From positions 11,912,501-11,976,500 of the forward strand of contig JAWQUS010000010.1 of the NCBI GenBank assembly GCA_036365455.1: DNA of 64,000 nt, written 5' to 3'. The notes under the pieces are model-generated. The model ran no database searches. It saw only the letters and a list, made by a program, of their open reading frames with translations, and had not been told where the DNA came from. This DNA is from Macrosoma leucophasiata. Its lineage: Eukaryota > Arthropoda > Insecta > Lepidoptera > Hedylidae. Numbering within the stretch: the first letter of the stretch is position 1; each line of letters begins with the position of its first letter. Positions 1 to 11,021 of this stretch are shown piece after piece. The position numbers were made by a program, and so were the translations under genes.

Positions 1-255
1 AGAGAGCACCTAAGGCGTAATCACCACCGCGCTTCCTAGTCTATCCACCGCCAAATGGTAGTGTTCAGCACTATCGTGTTCTGGTTAGATGGTAAAGTAT
101 GGCTCCGCAATTTCTACCTCAGAGACACAACAACTTAGGTCTCAGGGGTGGCAACGCATCTGCATTTTGATCTTTGGTTTTTGTGTAGATGTCTATAGGC
201 TGCAGTCATCACTTAACATCCATATGAACTGCATGCTTGTTTGCCACCTTAGTTA
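1..255 (+). repeat. Dispersed repeat family B, copy 1
   Basis: This roughly 250-base repeat runs from the window edge to the GCCACCTTAG region. Related copies lie at about 20593-21290 (split), 26083-26362 (minus), 30682-30950 (minus), 38310-38532 (minus), 59522-59776 and 62886-62998, with a fragment at 27090-27180. Shared blocks include GTGTTCAGCACTATCGTGTT and GGTGGCAACGCATCTGCATT. No coding capacity was seen. It occupies the last visible TFIIE alpha intron. Confidence 0.8.
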
Positions 256-276
256 AGAAAATGATGTTTGTTATAC

Positions 277-3200
277 CTGTATTTTGCTTCTCGTGTGCCA
301 AAAGGACAGACATAATATCGTCGTTCTTTTCTTTGCCAGAATTTTTTGCGTTGGTCGCGTTACTAGCCGCTTTCTCAAGTGCTGCATCAGTAGAATGTAC
401 GCTATCACTCTGAAAAATATCAAGTCCATTATTTAGGGAGCGTCCATTAATTATGTGAGGCGCTTTTAGCTAATTTTTAACAAAAAAAAAATCTAAATTC
501 ACTCGCTTTCGACAAAATGTGTGTACTGTACTATGTAGTGTTAATGCATTATTCAAATTAGAATCAATGAACAAAGTGACTAATCTGCCAGTGACCGCAT
601 GAATAATAAATAATTATTTGTCCAGCTTGAATTTTTTGTTAGTACGTGAAGACGATCTCAACTACAAGATGTCACCTCAGATCGGTTTCATGTATTAACA
701 GAAGATTATGTGACTACCATAGCGTCTCCTACAGAAAAATTGGTTAGGTTAGATTGCGTACATAAAAACAAAGAGAGCGAAGCGAGCGTGCCGCAGTAGC
801 GGCCGGCGAAGCGCCAGAGCCGAACTTTAGAATAGACTCAGCCTTTCTATTAATAAATAATTAGCGGAATAACAATAATTTATAATTACATAATAATAAT
901 AATAATGGCAACCCATTATACGTCCCACTGCTGGGCACGAGTCTCTCCCCTTTTTGGGGGGAGGCCTGGAGCTTACTCCACCACGCTACTCCAATGCGGA
1001 TTGGTGGAGGTGGGTGGGTTAGTGGCCAACCCACTGTCGGATGTTTTCAAACCACCCATAAGGCCTCCGACCAGGTTTAACGACTGCTATCCATCGATAG
1101 CAACCGGGACCGACGGCTTAACGTGCCCTCCGAAGCACGGAAACGCGCATTTAATTTGCCACTAGCGGTCACCCATCACACTATACGACCGCGCCCGTAG
1201 TGCTTAACCGAGCAGATCGCTTACGATCTACACCAGCCGCTGGGCCATGCGCGCTTCCCATATATATAATATACTTACATATACAACCTAAATTCATAAA
1301 AAGACAATGCCAGTATCTGATTACAAAGAACTACAGAGATAAGATTACTGTCCAGTATTGTTTCGTCAATGAAGATCACTTATCTGTGCTGAAGACAAAT
1401 GCCGGTCCTACATGTTAAGCAGATCGATAAAATAAATCCATAGGTAATGTCAATAAATGAGTGGGGAGAAGCAGGTGTCATGTACCTATCACAAGTGAGT
1501 CTTACTCAAATAACACATGCGAGTGAAATTAAAGAAATTAGTCTTACTCGTCTAAAAGAATCATGGCAAGATTTGTGCATAAATTTGATAATAAAAGTCC
1601 AATAAGAACATCTTCCGATGCTTAAAATATTTTTATCTCGCCGAAATAAAAAGTTCCTTGTACTTCTAATTTGAAACTTATAAGGATGGATGGAACATTT
1701 TTATTCCGACAAGAGAAACTTATTTTCAATACCATTAAATGTTCTAGTCCAGCGGTATTCAAGATGTCAGATAATATTGTACAAATCAATGTAAGGAGCT
1801 GCCATGATTTTCTGGGCGTGCGATGAGTTGAATGTTTATGAATAAACATTTTAAAAATCACCTCATTAGTGACAATGGTACTCTCGACCATCCATACAGG
1901 TCTCTCCTTGCGCAGGGCGTTGGCATCTGCGGCGTTGTCAGTCTCGCCGATGGTGACGTCGACGCGCGTCTCCTCCACCGCCAGGCCCAGGTTGCGGGTC
2001 GCCTCGCCCGACCACTGCTCGCCAGATGGACGGAGTGGCATATTCTTGTTTGTTAGTCTGGATAGAATATATTACATTATTATAATAATAATGGCAACCC
2101 ATTATACGTCCCACTGCCGGGCACGAGTCTCTCCCCTTTTTGGAGGGAGGCCTGGAGCTTACTCCATCATACTGCTCCAATGCGGATTGGTGGATATACG
2201 GGTTAGTGGCCAACCCGCTGTCGAATGTTTGTTTGCCCATAAGGCCTCCGATAAGGTTTAACGACAACCATCTATCGATAGCAACCGGGACCGACGGCTT
2301 AACGTGCCCTCCGAAGCACGGAAACGCGGATTTTAATTTGCCACTAGCGGTCACCCGTCACACACCCAACCGCGCCCGTGATGCTTAACCGAGTAGATAG
2401 CTTATGATCTACACCAGCCGCGGGGCTATGCGCGCTTCATATAATATTACATTACCATTGGCGTATCTAGCTAGAGATATTATCCAGAGGATGCACCGCG
2501 TCATAGTGCATGATATTAGTCAAAATTCTGGGGTGGGGACCAGATTGTGCTAGTGTGGGCAGAGCCCACCCGGAGAGCCGGGTGGGCTCTGCCCATACTA
2601 GCACAATCCTTCCTATGTCCACGATCGAAGAAATGTGCCGTCGGTCACAACGGTGCGTTATTTATGTGAAGGTAAAGTCTAATTTGTAATGTTTTTGATA
2701 GCCGGCAACTTCTTCGATGGTTCACCACTTCTTAGACACTTGTAATAGTGGCTGGTATATAAAGATGGAGATAACACTGAATATATATTTGAAGCGAGGT
2801 AAAACTATCGTTATTATCCCTGCCAGTGTTTTCCCACTTTCTCTTTCTAATGAAAGAAGAAACAAACAAAAAGAGAGGTTTGTATTTGACTCAACCTGTT
2901 GATCGTAGTGCTGGCTTTATCTTTATTTTTGCGTCATGAAATTCATGACCACCCGTCATGTTTTACTTGCGTAAGTACATTGTGACACATGGTCACGATT
3001 TTCGTGCAAACTCATAGGTACGTCTCTAAACTTGTATAAGTAAACCTTAAAATGTGCGACTGAAATTACAGGCAATTTTCACTTTTAGAATAATTGATTG
3101 TTGTTGGACAGTGATAAGTGCTCTTTGCTTGAATAATTGCGCATAAGGCGAACATGAGCAGCAAACGTTCATGACGCTATAGATTAAAGATAATTAGAAC

Positions 3201-5164
3201 AACTGACCAAGTTACGCTTTCTAAATCTATAAAAATAACAAGATGTAGTGAAGTTTTTCTAAGACATTCCATTACATTTGAATACTCTATTGAATCGCAC
3301 GATATAATAATATATTTTTTTATATCGACTTAATTTTTTAGGGTTTTCTAATCGGAAGGACTATGGGGGAAGGTCGAATTAACTTACCCTCTGATTGTAT
3401 TAATATCCACAGGTTCGGGCTCCAATATTTCGGGTGCCAACTTTATACCTTCAACTTCCCTCAGTAGGATATAGAGTGTCTCCAACTGTTCATTAAATTT
3501 GGCCAACAACAATCTCGAGTCTTTCTTTGGAAGTGCCGATTGGTCTTCCTCTACAACTTGATTACAAAAAGTACATCTAAATTCTTGGGTCATCATGTCA
3601 TATAATTGATCCGCCTGAAATTTTTAATAGCAAGTTGTATATTTTTTCTTATGAAAGTGGCAAACTAGCGTACTCACTACTGCAGTTCAAATCTACTTAA
3701 GTAAGTAGTTAGGTATCTAAAATAGCCTATAAGTATAGTACTGAAATAACAATTGTAGTTGCGTTGTCACTTTGCCACCCCTGAAGCTTTAACTATAATG
3801 ACGACCCGTTTAGTCCAGCGGTGTGAGATGACCGTTTGGTTCGAAGGGTCGCGGGTTCGTCGCGAACGCCTACGGTCGCTGCACCGGGACAAATATTTGT
3901 ATGGCCTACAAATATTTGTTTCGGGTCTGGGTGTTTGTGTATGTGTTGTATGTGTACAACGGCACCCACGACACAGGTTTATACCTGCTGGGGGACTGTG
4001 AGTGTAAGCGTATTTTTTTTAATGTCTCGACCATTGAATCTGTAAGTATCTTATTTTAATAGATAAGTAGGTACCTACTTACTTCTAAATCTGTGAATGT
4101 TTTTCCACAAGCTGGACATTTGAAACTGGCCCGACTAGTAGCGTCTCGTTCTTCTGTCTCCATGCGTTTGCGCATCAAATCCAATTTATATTTAACCACA
4201 TTCACGAAAGTTTTGTAATTTATGAAATAATAGTTAACTTTTTGTGCTTTTCCGTCAAGACCTAAAAATAAAAAAAATATTACGAACAGTGGAATGAACA
4301 TCTTACCTAATAAATAACAGATAGGTAATCTATCCTTCGGGCCCTATATAGTAAAAGTATTTTTATAACAATAACACCGGTGAGGTGACTACCTCTGGTA
4401 TTTCATAACATTTCGCTGGAGACTTACCTGTTTCCATTTTTAATCGCACTTGTATAAATTTATCATTTTTTAGAGTGGCTATCCGCGCTCTTAACATTTT
4501 ACGTTCAAATTTTAAAAGTTCACAAATATCGTCTTCTTTCATGCCTGAAAAGATGGATGATTTCATTAGTCTGGTTATAAACCCAATACCCACTTATTGG
4601 GCTAATTGGTACTAATAATAATAAATAATAATGGCAACCCATTATACGTCCCACTGCTGGGCACGAGTCTCTCCCCTTTTTTTGGGGGGAGGCCTGGAGC
4701 TTACTCCACCACGCTGCTCCAATGCGGATTGGTGGAGGTGGGTGGGTTAGTGGCCAACCCGCTGTCTGATGTTTTCAAACCGCTTATTAGGCCTCCGACA
4801 AGGTTTAACGACTGCTATCCATCGATAGCAACCGGGACCGACGGCTTAACTTGCCTTCCGAAGCACGGAAACTAGCATTTAATTTGCCACTAGCGGTCAC
4901 CCATCACACTACCCGACCGCGCCCGTAGTGCTTAACCGAGTAGATCGCTTACGATCTACACCAGCCCCTGGGCCATCCGCTCTTCATTTGGTACTAAAGG
5001 ACAATTTATTTCCCAAGCAAAGTAATATTTAGGTACTCACAGGGATTCCTAACCAACATGTCCACTATCAATGCATCTTCGATAGTATAGAATCCTCGTA
5101 CCACCAGCCTTGCTAATTGTTTCAGACTGCTGGGCACTTCGGTCACAAGACGTTCTTCTGTCAT
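277..5164 (-). CDS. TfIIEalpha: Transcription initiation factor IIE subunit alpha (TFIIE alpha), 3' end outside window
   Basis: TFIIE alpha joins the RNA polymerase II preinitiation complex in the nucleus and recruits and regulates TFIIH. Coding exons on the minus strand, 5' to 3', are 5164-5041, 4544-4428, 4261-4083, 3614-3388, 2057-1862 and 409-277. All joins keep phase, and the last exon ends at a GT donor in phase 1, so the C-terminus lies left of base 1. About 325 codons are present. Exons 1-3 encode the winged-helix part ([32 protein letters not shown]). Exons 3 and 4 carry a zinc ribbon with CPAC and CTFC pairs split by an intron. Exon 5 holds KERPVW and exon 6 LLAHEKQ, both matching the conserved C-terminal half. 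The start is the ATG at 5164 ([11 protein letters not shown]). Introns hold three 5S-derived SINEs, one tRNA-like SINE and a strong hairpin. What is seen are the exons; the assignment rests on family knowledge. Confidence 0.95.
884..1257 (-). repeat. 5S rRNA-derived SINE, copy 1
   Basis: The element runs on the minus strand and ends in an (ATT)n tail at the low coordinate. Its head, about 1150-1230, resembles 5S rRNA around the internal promoter: GGTTAAGCA, CGGGCGCGGT and GATGGGTGACCGC in the 5S order and spacing. The rest ends in GCCCAGCAGTGGGACG, like a LINE tail. It sits in the TFIIE alpha intron between 410 and 1861. Confidence 0.75.
2080..2443 (-). repeat. 5S rRNA-derived SINE, copy 2
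   Basis: Same family as 884-1257. The element is flanked by a perfect 11-base target-site duplication, ATATTACATTA, at 2069-2079 and 2444-2454. The 5S-like blocks GGTTAAGCA and GGGTGACCGC lie near its right end. Its tail end is only about 22 bases upstream of the TFIIE alpha exon that starts at 2057 on the minus strand. Confidence 0.85.
2543..2608. other. Near-perfect 31-bp hairpin
   Basis: Arms 2543-2573 and 2578-2608 pair over 31 bases with one mismatch around a 4-base AGAG loop. The core is GTGGGCAGAGCCCACCCGG. It lies in the TFIIE alpha intron 2058-3387. It could be a MITE remnant or a transcribed hairpin; no second copy was seen in the window. Confidence 0.8.
3790..4025 (+). repeat. tRNA-derived SINE family S, copy 1
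   Basis: A tRNA-like head (TTTAGTCCAGCGGTGTGAGA, then a B-box-like GGTCGCGGGTTCG) is followed by ACAAATATTTGTATGGCC and GGGTCTGGGTGTTTGTG. Related copies are at 31640-31767, 56243-56385 and 58800-58955, all on the minus strand. It lies in a TFIIE alpha intron. Confidence 0.75.
4616..4987 (-). repeat. 5S rRNA-derived SINE, copy 3
   Basis: Same family as 884-1257 and 2080-2443. The flanking duplication TTGGTACTAA is at 4606-4615 and 4988-4997. The (ATT)n tail is at the low coordinate and the 5S-like blocks GGTTAAGCA, CGGGCGCGGT and GGGTGACCGC are near the high coordinate. It lies in the first TFIIE alpha coding intron. Confidence 0.85.
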
Positions 5165-6106
5165 AGTGCCTGTAATAACAATTTACAATGTTATGTAAAT
5201 GTAACCCACGATTCGCTATTTACGTTTTGTCCCCTGTAACTACCACAAATCAAACTCCGAGGGTGGCACTAGGCAAGTTTAAAAAAATAGATAACTCCTT
5301 AAACTGAGTATGGATTTCTAAGACTGTTCAAATTTCTTCTCCCTATTCAATTTATTTAGTTAAGACCCTTGGTAGCCCTTTGGAACAGTATCAAAGTTAT
5401 AAGGTAGAACGAACTCACTTCACTCGGGTGATAATTATTATTCTGTGATAGAATAAGCAAAGGATGTGCCAGCCGAGGCAAGGATGGCAAAATCGCCAAA
5501 ATACCAGACTGGTAAAAACCTATAGGTATGGTAAATTTCAGTCAAATAATCAATAATAACTTGCGGTAGTAAAGAACTTTTTTGGATGTTTCCAATATTT
5601 TCACTTCACCGAAAATGTTAAAATCAGTAAGAAAGATCATTTTTATTCCGGTGAAGTTAGCATTTTAAAAACCGGATTCAATCTTTTGTACAAATCAGTG
5701 TTTGAACTTGTCATGATTCATTGCTGTTAATTTGGCTATATTTTAATGTGAGGCCCTCCTAACCAGGCGCTATCCCACTAACCAGAGCCAGATTACTCTT
5801 TAAGTAAATTAAGCACTTCCTTACGGCATCACGTCACAGAGGCACCAGGGACAGAGTTTGGGAAATCCTCATTTTGATGACAAAAAAGGACATGCCCTCA
5901 TTGGTACCTATAGTAGATAGGGAGTGCTTCCTTTTTTTGTCAACAAGTAGAAAACTTGGATAATACACATACATAGATTGCTTAGGGCAATCTTGCGCTC
6001 AAGAAGATTTTCGTGTCGAAACTGTCTGGAAATATAATTATAAAGGTACCTACCAAATTTTTCTATAAAAATGGATCTTCAGAATTATTTAAATGATAAT
6101 CCATAC
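5165..6106. other. Non-coding stretch upstream of TFIIE alpha
   Basis: This is AT-rich flanking sequence. The TFIIE alpha promoter must lie near 5165-5300, but no clear core element was identified. No convincing exon was seen on either strand. Confidence 0.4.
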
Positions 6107-6229
6107 AATTACCTCACAGGAGTTACTGTCAAAATACAACTAAGAATATGGATTTCGAGGTGTCCTCATAAAGTATCCTAAGCTGAGTGAGTCAAGCAAT
6201 GTTTCAAGTAACGTCTTAGAATATGGGTG
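6107..6229 (+). repeat. Short dispersed repeat, pair with 32155-32258
   Basis: The block with ACAACTAAGAATATGGATTT and TTCAAGTAACGTCTTAGAAT recurs with few changes at 32160-32258, so this is an interspersed repeat rather than gene sequence. Confidence 0.65.
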
Positions 6230-6399
6230 TTAGGGTGAGATTCACAGACGGCACTAAGTGCGAGATTCACAGACCGCACTACGACTTTACTTTGAGCAAA
6301 GTATGCTTAGAACTGTCAGAAATGTATGGGTTTTGACAGTTCGAAGCGTACTTTGCTCGAAAGTAAAGTCGTAGTGCGGTCTATGAATCTCACCCTAAG
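6230..6399. mobile_element. Foldback MITE
   Basis: Inverted arms begin TTAGGGTGAGATTCAC and end in the complement GAATCTCACCCTAA. They pair along most of a 170-base element around a short centre near 6315-6325. The left arm also contains a partial internal duplication (AGATTCACAGAC twice). No coding capacity. Confidence 0.75.
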
Positions 6400-6599
6400 A
6401 CTTTACTTTAAGCAAAGTACCCTTCAGCATCTGTCAGGGCTCTACAACAGTAATCAATCCTATTGAAATAAAAACTGCCTCGGTAGCAGGCCACTATTAC
6501 TACGCCGAGGTCCTTGGTTCGATTCCCGGGTAGGGGTTATCAGAGATAATGGTGGTCTTTTATCTCTGGTTCTATTGGGATTTTTCCATTTTCTGGAAA

Positions 6600-6775
6600 T
6601 TTCCCTGTACCTCGAAGTTTGGTAATGTGCCCAGAGATGTCAACAGGTTCGCCACCTGGGCCAAAAACGTAACCGGCGAATCGTGGGTGTTTGCATGTAT
6701 GCTTGAATGCATGCATTTACCTCCGACTACCCCTTCGGGGATTACAGGCGTGAAGTTACGTTGAAATAAAATTAA
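6600..6775 (+). repeat. Dispersed repeat, inverted pair with 29365-29462
   Basis: The segment with ACGTAACCGGCGAATCGTGG and CCCCTTCGGGGATTACAGGC recurs in inverse orientation at 29365-29462. A 71-codon open frame at 6549-6764 lies over it and is most likely incidental. Confidence 0.6.
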
Positions 6776-7550
6776 TAGAATAGCGCTATCTTGTACGCTT
6801 TTTTGAAAATAAATAATGCATCCACGTACCTACATATTAACAGTGGGTGCACATAAAAATTTTTTTCGTGTGTGTGTGTCAAGTTTCGGTGGTAATAGTT
6901 ATATTTGTTAGGGATTCGTCAAATATTTGGTTTTCCATAAGTGTTAGTCTTCAAAAAGTTTGAGAACCGCTGGCTTAAGGCATTAAGAATAGTCCGGCTG
7001 CCCCTACCCATTCTTTCTGTCTATCCCCGTACTACAACGGAAACTTTATGTAGGTTGGTTCGGCGAACGGAAAGGTTGGGAATAGGAAGTAGTTATGTAA
7101 TAAAATAAATTATCTAAATTTCCATTATTTAATTCTTAACGACAAATTTTAACACAACTTAATTAAAATAATTTAAAAATATATACCTACATAAGTGTTC
7201 ATAGAAGTAAGTAGGTAGGTATAAAAAATATTGATACCAAAAGAACTACGTCAGAAAGTTTTCTATTAAATTTGTAATTGCATTACAAAAAATATGTTAT
7301 TGGTAAGATTTGTTTTGGCAGTATATTTTCTTATAATATAATCATTACAATACAATAGCCAACATCGTTTATGTAAGTCTATTATGCCATTTCATTAATT
7401 TATACCTACATCAACGGAAAGTCACGTAATGTGAGATAATACCCAGAAAAATCGCTTTTTGACAGTGAATAGTGTGAAAAGAGGTCATTAGGGAGGAGGG
7501 TTCATTTAATCACCACATTAAAACCGGCGAATTGCGTGGCGGGCCACGCA

Positions 7551-7768
7551 ATTTTTTAAAATAAATAATATTCCTAAATCAAATCCCAAAATTTTAAATA
7601 GTAATTTGCTTTTATCAATTTGGTGTACATACAGGAACTAGATTTTTTTGGTGTACATACAGGAACTAGATTTTTTAAAATAAATAATATTCCTAAATCA
7701 AATCCCAAAATTTTAAATAGTAATTTGCTTTTATCAATTTGGTGTACATACAGGAACTAGATTTTTTT
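7551..7768 (+). repeat. Direct tandem duplication, about 119-base unit
   Basis: The unit beginning ATTTTTTAAAATAAATAATA at 7551 starts again at 7670 and is almost identical. A 20-base piece around GTGTACATACAGGAACTAG occurs a third time between them. A small hairpin (TTGCGTGG / CCACGCAA) precedes it at about 7532-7555. Confidence 0.85.
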
Positions 7769-7886
7769 ACAATCTCATCGCTCCATACCTACACACAGAA
7801 CTCTTTAGATAATCATGATATCAATAGTCCAAACTCAATATATTACTAATTATTAATGAAACCTTTTCTACTCATTTTCTTTTCAG

Positions 7887-8554
7887 GAGGAAACTAACAC
7901 TGCCAAAAAGCGAAAATTTGCTGCTTCAGAAGGTAAATATCTCTACAAGTGTCCAATTTACAGATATTTAATATACTATGCTGTTCTCATTTATCAATGC
8001 AGTGATGACAGCTTTTCTACCCTTTTTATTAATTTTAAGATTGTATAATGGCTGCGCCAACACAAAAACAATTGATAGGTTTATGCACAATATCTCAACA
8101 TAAATACAAAAATAAATTAATCAGACCTAGTTCAAAAAATTCTTAGATTACTTTATATTTATATTATCAAGGCAAAATAAAATAAGTAAAAACTTCACTT
8201 CGTTTTTTTAGTGAAAAAAGGAATTTTTTATACCTAAATGCTGACTAAGTATGAAAGTAATTCATTCAAAAATAAATTCAAAATTAATTAAATTCATATA
8301 CATACATGCAAGTTTTTGGACCTACATGTTTTACTTTTGCTTGAGTCTACATGAGTAGGTAAGTATACATTGGTCTCAGTAGGTGTTATAATTTCCTTCA
8401 TACACTTTTAACGAATATTTATAAATGGATTAGGCATTATATAAAAATATATTTAGTACATTAATTTAAACAATTATATTTGATTAATTGAAGATTCTCC
8501 TAAAACTGTCTTTCGTTTTCAGGAAACTTAAAAACTAACGACTATTTTTCTTGA
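7887..8554 (+). CDS. Candidate last two exons of an unrecognised gene
   Basis: Two short segments have good splice signals and matching phase. Exon 7887-7932 follows CTTTTCAG and precedes GTAAAT; exon 8523-8554 follows GTTTTCAG and ends in TGA. Joined, they read about 25 residues with a basic, nuclear-localisation-like KKRKF and end NLKTNDYFS. I do not recognise the protein, and no convincing upstream exon was found between 5165 and 7886. It could be the tail of a gene whose other exons are hidden among the repeats, a decayed gene, or chance. The mariner at 8794 begins 240 bases after the stop. Confidence 0.25.
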
Positions 8555-8793
8555 GTCATTAAGTACAGAAACTGATTAGTATCCATGATCGATAAAGGTA
8601 GTGCAATTTAGGAGCCAAAGACTGTAAATGGTAAAGCTATAGAATGGCTTGTATATAACTCTAATATTTTTTAATCATAACAAACTTTGCGCCTTTGTCT
8701 ACTTGAATTGAGAATTGCATAGAGACATTAAGTATGCGTCCTAATAACTACTAATAGTTCTTAGAATACTTCGATATAGTGATCTATCTATTC

Positions 8794-10073
8794 GGTTGGG
8801 GAAAAAGTCTTTTCGCATTATAGTATGTATGAACTTGTAATAAAATCTCTTTGGCTGTAGTATTTGTATCTGGCTGGTTTTGGTATCATTGAAAGTTAAA
8901 ATTTTAAAGAACATAATTCCAAATTTAACTTAGGCAAATGTGTGATTTTCATTTGTTTTTCGTACTGTCAAGATGAGTGAATCTAATGAAGAAATTCGAT
9001 ACATTTTAAAATTTTACTACAAAAAAGGTAAAAATACAACGCAAGCCGCGAAAAAAATTTGCGATGTTTATGGACCTAGTGCAGTGTCTGTGAGAGTAGC
9101 ACAAATTTGGTTTAAGCGTTTTCAATCCGGAAATTTTGATGTCAAAGATGCACCTCGCTCTGGTCGCCCTATTACGGATAAAATGGATGCCATTTTTGAA
9201 AAAGTGGAGCAAGATCGACATATCAGTAGTTATGACGTAGCTGAAGAACTGAGAATTGATCACAAAACAGTTTTGGCGCATTTGAAAAAAGCTGGGTACA
9301 GAAAAAAGCTCGATATTTGGGTACCTCACGAGCTCACTGAAAGAAACCTAATGAACCGTGTACTCATTTGTGATTCTTTATTACGACGTAATGAAACCGC
9401 AACCATTTTTGAAGAAGCTGATAACTGGTGATGAAAAGTGGATCACGTTCGACAAGAACGTGCGAAAAAGGTCGTGGTCAAAGGCCGGTCAGGCTTCACA
9501 GACTGTGCCGAAGCCCGGGTTAACTCGCAATAAGGTGATGTTGTGTGTGTGGTGGGATTGGAAGGGCATTATTCATTATGAGCTATTACCACCAGGCAGG
9601 ACTATCGATTCTGAACTCTACTGCGAACAACTGATGAGATTAAAACAAGAAGTTGAGAGAAAGCGGCCGGAATTGATCAACAGAAGGGGTGTGGTGTTTC
9701 ATCATGATAACGCTAGACCTCACACATCTATAGCCACTCAGCAAAAATTAAGAGAGTTTGGCTGGGAGGTGTTAATGCATCCGCCGTATAGTCCTGACCT
9801 TGCACCTTCAGATTTCCACCTGTTTCGGTCTCTTCAGAATTCTTTATGCAATGTTAGGTTAACATCACGAGAGGACTGCCAAATCCACTTGTCGCGGTAT
9901 TTTGATGAGAAGTCCCAAAATTTTTATAGCAATGGGATCATGTCCCTACCTACAAGATGGCAAAAGGTTATCGAACAAAATGGTACATACATACTTTAGT
10001 AAAATTTAAATAAACTATATTAAAAAATGTTTTGAATTATCTTAAAAAATGCAAAGAAACTTTTTCCCCAACC
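8794..10073 (+). mobile_element. mariner-type DNA transposon, copy 1
   Basis: This is a full-length element of about 1,280 bases. It begins GGTTGGGGAAAAAGTC and ends with the complementary CTTTTTCCCCAACC, with imperfect inverted repeats of about 28 bases. It carries a transposase frame at 8973-9999 broken by one frameshift. A second copy lies at 34964-36240 and is very similar. A flanking TA duplication cannot be read cleanly at the left end. Confidence 0.95.
8973..9999 (+). pseudogene. mariner transposase, frameshifted
   Basis: The N-terminal frame 8973-9431 encodes the DNA-binding half (GKNTTQAAKKICDVYG, WVPHEL). The reading then shifts near 9395-9415, and the catalytic half continues in another frame to the stop at 9997-9999. 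The DD34D triad is visible: TGDEKW, HHDNARPHT, and the final D of SPDLAPSD, with 34 residues between the second and third. Apart from the single shift the gene looks complete, so the copy is young but should be inactive. The protein would have cut and pasted the element at TA sites. Confidence 0.9.
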
Positions 10074-11021
10074 TTATATTTACTATCACTGTCTCCCAGT
10101 ACTCAATTAGCGAGTAATTGATCTATGTAAAAATTAAAACATGTAAGCAGTATTCGGAATAGGTACCAATTCAATCATCCAATGCAGCTAGTTCATATTA
10201 TATTTAAGTGGTTTTGCTTTGAAGATAGTCTTTAAAACACGCAGAAGTGCACTACACATTCCTATCACTGGTTTACATAATTGAAATAATAAAATTAACT
10301 AAAATCAGTCTTACAGAGCCAAGAATAGTTTGATAAGAATACCTCAAGTTTTGCATGACTTATGGTAACAAAAAGGTAGGGAGATCTTTTGAGCACTTTC
10401 TAGATTTGTGCAGTTTGATAAACAGAAATTTGTACATATGTATATGAAAGATAAAAAATGTCAGGGTAAATGCTGCTGGCAAGGGCAACATTTGAGAAAT
10501 TTTTATGGAAAAAATAAATGCAATATCTGACTAAATTTCTGCAGTTAAATATAATTATGTTATTAAAATATTCATGTTTAGTTTGAACTTAATTAATTAA
10601 GAGAACATAAATTAAAATCAAAGCATATTATAGGACAATACACATTGTGGCTCTTTATAAATCCAAGATTGTAGAATAGGTATGTTCAGCTTATTTGTAC
10701 ATAAACAACCTTTTTAAATTACAAATCAGTGGTGGATTTCTTTGGAAATATTTTTAACTACTGAAGCTGCCATGCTAGGACAGACGTGTCTAAATCCATC
10801 ACTGCTTCAAACCAATAAATAAATATTAAGATTTATGTACACAACTAGAGGCAAGAAACATTTTTTACAAAGCTACCATTGTAATAAAAAAACACCACAA
10901 CTTAAGTTTGAACTCTTGAACTGTTTTTTTTTTATTACACTGGCAGAATAATTGGGTAGTAAAATATCATACAAAATCCAATTCAATTCTTAATTAATAA
11001 ATTATTTCAAGTTACACCAAA
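10074..11021. other. Intergenic and Nrk 3' flank
   Basis: AT-rich sequence with no recognisable exon or repeat family. The right-hand ~100 bases are the 3' UTR of the kinase gene, with its polyadenylation signal at 10931-10936. Confidence 0.5.
10931..10936 (-). terminator. Polyadenylation signal of the Nrk-type kinase
   Basis: AATAAA on the minus strand, 86 bases downstream of the kinase stop codon. Confidence 0.6.

Noticed and set aside
905..1165. 86-codon frame and its close copies at 2140-2388 and 4606-4875
   Set aside because: They are translations of the 5S-derived SINE, which is non-coding.
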